From: Candidatus Izemoplasmatales bacterium
GTDB lineage: Bacteria; Bacillota_I; Bacilli_A; Izemoplasmatales; Hujiaoplasmataceae
Direction: 5' to 3'
Assembly (NCBI GenBank): GCA_028698875.1
Contig: JAQVVR010000004.1
Location: 80,165-138,398, forward strand
Length of the DNA stretch: 58,234 bases
The notes beneath the pieces are model-generated. The model did no database searches. It was given only the letters and a program-made list of their open reading frames with translations, and was not told the origin of the DNA. Positions 53,219-58,234 of this stretch are shown piece after piece. The translations under genes were made by a program, and so were the position numbers. How positions within the stretch are numbered: the stretch's first letter is position 1; each line of letters begins with the position of its first letter.

Positions 53219-53679
53219 TTGCTAAAAATATAAAAGCCATTCATCCTAAAGATTTGGTATTTGTAATTTTGTATGGGGTGCTCTTACCATCACTTATGGG
53301 ATTGTTATTGGGGCTTATTGAGTATTATGTTGTTGCCTTTATCGGGTTTTCCTTCTCGTTTCTGTTCTTTTGGATTTTAGCGGTGGTAACCGGAACTTTG
53401 GTACGAAAGCAGTATGAGACACCCCATTTGCTTTATACTATTTTAACAGGAATCGGCATTGTATTTGCCGCGGGAGTTCTCTTTACGGTTCCCATCTTGT
53501 GGGGTTATTTATACGATGGAATGGGGATCTCAGTATTCTTTCAAGTCGAAATTTATATTATGTTTCTCGTTTCCATCCTCAATCCGGTTAATTGGGTTAC
53601 CAACTTTTCATTTGATTTAGTCATTAGTTTACTGATGCTTGCCGTTGGAACATATATTGGGGTCAAAAGAACATTGTAA
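53215..53679 (+). CDS. Uncharacterised four-TM membrane protein between gpmI and eno
   Basis: A 154-residue hydrophobic protein with about four membrane helices (e.g. FVILYGVLLPSLMGLLLGLI, FSFSFLFFWILAVVTGTLV). No conserved motif or family was recognised. ATGA overlap with gpmI argues for translation by coupling; no separate SD is obvious. A regulator or accessory role in glycolysis cannot be claimed. Confidence 0.7.
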   Translation: MIAKNIKAIHPKDLVFVILYGVLLPSLMGLLLGLIEYYVVAFIGFSFSFLFFWILAVVTGTLVRKQYETPHLLYTILTGIGIVFAAGVLFTVPILWGYLYDGMGISVFFQVEIYIMFLVSILNPVNWVTNFSFDLVISLLMLAVGTYIGVKRTL

Positions 53680-53707
53680 ACAATGTCCTAAAAATAGATA
53701 AATATAA

Positions 53708-55018
<1,311 letters not shown>

Positions 55019-55041
55019 AAACCCAGTCACCATAAAAAAAC

Positions 55042-55072
55042 ATGCTTTTGGGTCTTCCAAAAGCATTTTTTT
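55042..55072 (+). terminator. eno terminator
   Basis: ATGCTTTTGG (55042-55051), loop GTCTT, CCAAAAGCAT (55057-55066), T-run; the secG promoter begins immediately after. Confidence 0.92.
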
Positions 55073-55073
55073 A

Positions 55074-55082
55074 TGGTATAAT
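55074..55082 (+). promoter_or_regulatory. secG-rnr-smpB promoter (extended -10)
   Basis: TGGTATAAT with TATAAT at 55077-55082, abutting the eno terminator T-run. The -35 region (CTTCCA) is poor and lies in the terminator hairpin. Confidence 0.6.
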
Positions 55083-55105
55083 GTATAAAGTGCTGAGTTT
55101 TACTG

Positions 55106-55133
55106 ATCAAGATCGAAACTGATTCGACTTGAT
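55106..55133 (+). promoter_or_regulatory. Hairpin in the secG leader
   Basis: ATCAAG-A-TCGA (55106-55116) pairs with TCGA-CTTGAT (55124-55133) around the loop AACTGAT, with one bulged A. It has no T-run, so it is not a terminator. It ends 7 bp before the AGGAGG RBS. Confidence 0.5.
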
Positions 55134-55153
55134 TTGTGGGAGGAGGAATCCTT

Positions 55154-55378
55154 ATGAGATCGATTGATTGGATATTAATGGTCATAGCGGTGTTGTTAAT
55201 CGCCTTAGTAATGATTCAAGAGTCAAAGGACGATGTTAAAAACACTTTCTCGGGTGAGAAATCCGAGTTGTTCAAAAACCAGAAACAAAGAGGTCCGGAA
55301 TTGTTCTTTGCAAGAGCAACTATGGGCGTGTCGTTGGTTTTTGTTATCGTAACTATCCTGGCCCTAGTCATTCGTTAG
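55154..55378 (+). CDS. secG: Preprotein translocase subunit SecG
   Basis: SecG (74 residues) is the small two-helix subunit of SecYEG. Helix 1 is about 5-21 (DWILMVIAVLLIALVMIQ) and helix 2 about 55-73. The VMIQESK and central loop with GELF-type residues (GPELFFARAT) fit the family. ATG 55154 is 7 bp after AGGAGG; in-frame upstream codons are not needed. The position before rnr-smpB-ssrA matches Bacillus. Confidence 0.93.
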   Translation: MRSIDWILMVIAVLLIALVMIQESKDDVKNTFSGEKSELFKNQKQRGPELFFARATMGVSLVFVIVTILALVIR

Positions 55379-55408
55379 AACACAACACAACTGTTGTGTT
55401 CTTTTTTT
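55378..55408 (+). terminator. Terminator between secG and rnr
   Basis: GAACACAAC (55378-55386), loop ACAACT, GTTGTGTTC (55393-55401), seven T. It overlaps the last base of the secG stop. Without a clear rnr promoter, partial readthrough is likely. Confidence 0.85.
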
Positions 55409-55436
55409 ACAAAAAGCACGGAAAGATGGAAAGTAA

Positions 55437-57527
55437 ATGAAAAAAAAGATTATGGAACTAATAACCAAAAGCGATTATCAGCCAGTAGATGCTAAGGGAT
55501 TAGCACTTAAGCTCAATATAAACAGCGCTAAAGATACCCAAGAACTATTTAAGAGTCTTGCGACTTTAGAAACCGATGGTTTAATCGCTCGCAATCGGAA
55601 AGACAAATTTAATACCGTGGAACGGTTAGGATTCATAAAAGGAAAGATGGATCTCAAACGTGCAGGGTATGGTTTCATCATCGTTGAAGGTGATACTAAA
55701 GCTCCCGATGTTTTTATCCCAAGAGATAAAATTCTCGATGCGATGGACAACGATTTATGTTTGGTGCGAATCACAAAACGATCAGAAAATAATCGTTTCG
55801 AGGGCGCGATTGTGACCGTATTGAAGCGAGCGCTTGAATATGTTGTTGGTGAATATTATCAGGGGGCTATTTTCCCCAAGAATGATGATAAAGAAATTCT
55901 GTTTAAGGTGAAACCGCAGAACCGTAAAGGACTTCTTGATCACACGATTGTTAAAGCTAAAATTATCCATTATTCACCGATGCGGATTTTAGATTGCCTT
56001 GTCATGGAAATTATCGGTGATGCTAACACTCCTGGTATCGAAATACTGGAGGCGGTAGCGACATACGGATTAGAGACGGAATTCCCTGAGGCTGTCAAAG
56101 CGGAAGTTAAATTAATTCCTCAACAAGTCATAAAAGAAGAGTATCAGGGCAGAACAGATCTTCGAGAAGAAATAATCTTCACAATTGATGGTGATGATAC
56201 TAAGGATATCGATGATGCCATCAGCCTTCAACTAAAGGCTAATGGCAACTACGAGCTTGGAGTTCATATCGCTGATGTCTCCCATTATGTACAGGAAGGA
56301 ACGGAACTGGATAAAAACGCTTTACGAAGGGGAACATCAGTTTATTTGGCAGATCGAGTAATCCCGATGCTACCAAGAGAACTATCTAACGGAATCTGTT
56401 CGTTAAACCCTCAAGTTGACCGTTTAGCGATTTCCTGTATTATGGAAATCGATAAAAACGGCAATTTTATTTCCCATAAAATCATACCTTCGGTTATTAA
56501 AAGCCGTTATCAGATGACCTATGGAAAGGTTAATAAAATAATTGCTGCTGATTTGGAAACAAGTAAGCAGTATGCTGATATTGTTCCCAAGATAATGATG
56601 ATGCAACAATTGGCAAAAATTTTGTATCGCGTGCGGACGGAAATGGGATCAATCAACTTTGAGACCATTGAACCTAAACTGGTTTTTGGCAATGAGGGAC
56701 AAGTAATTGACATCGTTATCAAAGATCGGGGCATAGCCGAAAACATCATTGAAGAGTTTATGCTGGCTGCGAATCAGACAATAGCTAACCACTTTATGAA
56801 AGCTAAGCTACCTTTCATTTACCGCGTTCATGAAACACCGGATGCCGAAAAATTGGCAACACTTTTCAAATTTGCCAAGGAAATCGGCTATCAATTGAAA
56901 ATTCCCAAAGCGATCAAACCACAGGATTTACAGAAATTACTTACCGACGTCGAAGGAACGACTTTTGAAAAAGTTATTAACATGATGATGTTGCGATCAA
57001 TGGCCAAAGCCAGATATTCTGAGGAAAACCTTGGTCATTATGGTTTGGCATTCGCTGATTATACCCATTTTACTTCTCCAATCCGAAGATATCCTGATAC
57101 AATAGTACATCGATTGATTCGAACATACTTGTTTGAAAACCGGATTGATGGTAACACAATTACCCATTTTCAAACCATACTTCCTGATATTTCCCTTGAA
57201 ACATCCAAAGCGGAACGAACTGCGATGCTTTGCGAACGTGAGATTATGGATATGAAAAAAGCCGAATACATGGCACCGCTTCAAGGACATGTTTTTGATG
57301 GTGTTGTCTCGACTTTAACTAAGTTTGGAATGTTTGTTGAACTACCCAATACCGTTGAAGGCTTAATCCACATTTCCTCTTTTTCCGAAGCTATAGACTT
57401 TAACGAGGAGAAGATGTTGTATCTTGGCATTTCATCGCGAAAAGTGTATACTATTGGTATGGTGGTTAAAGTTAAGCTAATAGGCGTTGATGTGCTAAAA
57501 GGCCGAATCGACTTTGTATTGGTTTAA
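55437..57527 (+). CDS. rnr: Ribonuclease R
   Basis: RNase R (696 residues) is the processive 3'-5' exoribonuclease for structured RNA and for decay of tmRNA-rescued messages. N-terminal helix-turn-helix-like region (1-60), cold-shock domains (about 65-220), the RNB catalytic domain with TIDGDDTKDIDDAISL holding the catalytic aspartates (about 249-264), and a C-terminal S1 domain (about 620-696) are in order. The RBS (GGAAAG) is weak. No Lys-rich C-terminal tail. smpB follows 17 bp later. Confidence 0.95.
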   Translation: MKKKIMELITKSDYQPVDAKGLALKLNINSAKDTQELFKSLATLETDGLIARNRKDKFNTVERLGFIKGKMDLKRAGYGFIIVEGDTKAPDVFIPRDKILDAMDNDLCLVRITKRSENNRFEGAIVTVLKRALEYVVGEYYQGAIFPKNDDKEILFKVKPQNRKGLLDHTIVKAKIIHYSPMRILDCLVMEIIGDANTPGIEILEAVATYGLETEFPEAVKAEVKLIPQQVIKEEYQGRTDLREEIIFTIDGDDTKDIDDAISLQLKANGNYELGVHIADVSHYVQEGTELDKNALRRGTSVYLADRVIPMLPRELSNGICSLNPQVDRLAISCIMEIDKNGNFISHKIIPSVIKSRYQMTYGKVNKIIAADLETSKQYADIVPKIMMMQQLAKILYRVRTEMGSINFETIEPKLVFGNEGQVIDIVIKDRGIAENIIEEFMLAANQTIANHFMKAKLPFIYRVHETPDAEKLATLFKFAKEIGYQLKIPKAIKPQDLQKLLTDVEGTTFEKVINMMMLRSMAKARYSEENLGHYGLAFADYTHFTSPIRRYPDTIVHRLIRTYLFENRIDGNTITHFQTILPDISLETSKAERTAMLCEREIMDMKKAEYMAPLQGHVFDGVVSTLTKFGMFVELPNTVEGLIHISSFSEAIDFNEEKMLYLGISSRKVYTIGMVVKVKLIGVDVLKGRIDFVLV

Positions 57528-57544
57528 AAAGCAGGTGATCTGGA

Positions 57545-57997
57545 GTGAAAGTAATTGCTAACAATAAAAAAGTGTCACATGATTACTTCATTTTGGACAC
57601 TTATGAATGTGGCATTGTCTTGTTTGGAACAGAGATTAAATCGATTCGTTTGGGTAAGGTTGCCATTAATGATTCGTTTTGTCGCATTAAGCAAGGCGAG
57701 TTGTTCGCCATCAATATGAATATATCAAAATATGCTTTTGGAAATCTTTTTAATCATGATGAAACAAGAGAGCGTAAACTATTGATGGCAAAACATGAGA
57801 TCTTAAAACTGGATCTCAAATTAAAGCAGGAGGGAACAACGCTTGTTCCCACCAAGGTTTATTTGAAAGACGGCTTCTGTAAAGTAGAGATTGCATTGTG
57901 CAAAGGAAAGAAGTTGTACGATAAACGATCTGATCAAAAAGAAGCCGATACTAAACGCCGTATGGAGAAAGTATTTAAGAACTTTTCTTCTAATTAA
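57545..57997 (+). CDS. smpB: SsrA-binding protein SmpB
   Basis: SmpB (150 residues) binds tmRNA and brings it to stalled ribosomes. The conserved start VIANNKKVSHDYFILDTYECGIVL, the GTEIKSIRLGKV motif and the C-terminal KGKKLYDKRSDQKEAD tail are intact. The start is GTG 57545 after AGGTGAT. The tmRNA gene starts 10 bp after the stop, the classic smpB-ssrA pairing. Confidence 0.96.
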   Translation: MKVIANNKKVSHDYFILDTYECGIVLFGTEIKSIRLGKVAINDSFCRIKQGELFAINMNISKYAFGNLFNHDETRERKLLMAKHEILKLDLKLKQEGTTLVPTKVYLKDGFCKVEIALCKGKKLYDKRSDQKEADTKRRMEKVFKNFSSN

Positions 57998-58007
57998 GGC
58001 GATATAT

Positions 58008-58234
58008 GGGGCTGTTCTGGATTCGACGGGATGGTTTGGGCTTGGCAAGCACGCGATCGGCAGATCTGAAAATGCACGGTTAAATATAACCGCAAACAAC
58101 AATTACGCTTTCGCAGCCTAAGAAGAGGTAGCGGGTCAGACGGTTCCAGCCTGCGGGCATCGCCAGACCTCAATTTAGCAGGATAGCAAGGGGCATCGCC
58201 GCCTTAGGTGCCTCAAGTGAAACTAACAGGGCTG
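58008..58234 (+). ncRNA. ssrA: tmRNA (ssrA), 3' end beyond the window
   Basis: The 5' end GGGGCTGTTCTGGATTCGAC is the conserved tmRNA acceptor start. The resume codon is GCA 58092 and the tag frame GCA-AAC-AAC-AAT-TAC-GCT-TTC-GCA-GCC ends at TAA 58119-58121, giving the tag ANNNYAFAA (plus the Ala carried by tmRNA). Pseudoknot regions follow to the window edge; the 3' acceptor end and CCA region are outside. It is a standard, not a permuted, tmRNA. Confidence 0.95.

Noticed and set aside
57891-58121. A 76-codon open frame across the smpB end and tmRNA start
   Set aside because: It only reads smpB in another frame and then the tmRNA body; its last codons are the tmRNA tag itself, not a separate gene.

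Overview
The window looks like ordinary chromosome from a low-GC, Gram-positive-type bacterium of the Bacillota/Mycoplasmatota branch. My best guess is a wall-less or reduced lineage near Acholeplasma, Izemoplasma or Erysipelotrichia. Evidence is strong AGGAGG/GGTGA ribosome binding sites, Bacillus-like gene blocks (rimP-nusA-ylxR-ylxQ-infB-rbfA; secA-prfB; the glg genes; gpmI-eno-secG-rnr-smpB-ssrA), a leucyl T-box and an FMN riboswitch. The code is standard: TGA ends several genes (uvrC, hpf, ribU, gpmI, the GDPD gene), Trp is TGG, and a UGA-reading RF2 is present. The taxonomic placement is inference. No insertion sequence, prophage, CRISPR array, tRNA or rRNA was seen.

Layout. 1-4235: 3' part of a very large secreted-type protein with near-identical 207-bp tandem repeats followed by an undescribed ~600-residue helical module present twice. 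4315-9542: an rRNA methyltransferase, then the rimP-nusA-rnpM-ylxQ-infB-rbfA translation operon behind a promoter plus intrinsic terminator (possible attenuator). 9644-12394: uvrC and a DEDDh exonuclease. 12491-14694 (minus): rnj-gtrA. 14897-22146: priA-fmt, then pgpA, a membrane protein with a degenerate HD-GYP domain, metK and a LemA-like gene. 22280-25845: a membrane protein, then T-box-leuS. 25896-28176: comFA, a short ComF-like zinc protein, hpf. 28294-42207: a ~14-kb co-directional run, secA-prfB-yitT-recX-glgB-glgC-glgD/glgA fusion-glgP-cyclase. 42211-43524: FMN riboswitch, ribU and a thioredoxin-like lipoprotein. 43710-49389: GDPD, PfkB kinase, nitroreductase, phosphohexomutase, Cys-rich peptide, ung, FolT-like ECF S-component. 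49436-51508 (minus): a GH13 glycosidase. 51701-58234: gpmI, a 4-TM protein, eno, secG, rnr, smpB and the start of tmRNA.

How the parts fit. The glg genes, GH13 enzyme, phosphohexomutase, gpmI and eno describe an organism that stores glycogen and runs lower glycolysis. ECF S-components imply scavenging of riboflavin and probably folate. RNase R, SmpB and tmRNA form the ribosome rescue set. Most of the window is housekeeping. The parts that look least described are the giant duplicated-module protein, the degenerate HD-GYP membrane protein, the GlgD-GlgA fusion, the FMN-controlled thioredoxin-like lipoprotein, and several compact regulatory overlaps (terminator/promoter and terminator/RBS).
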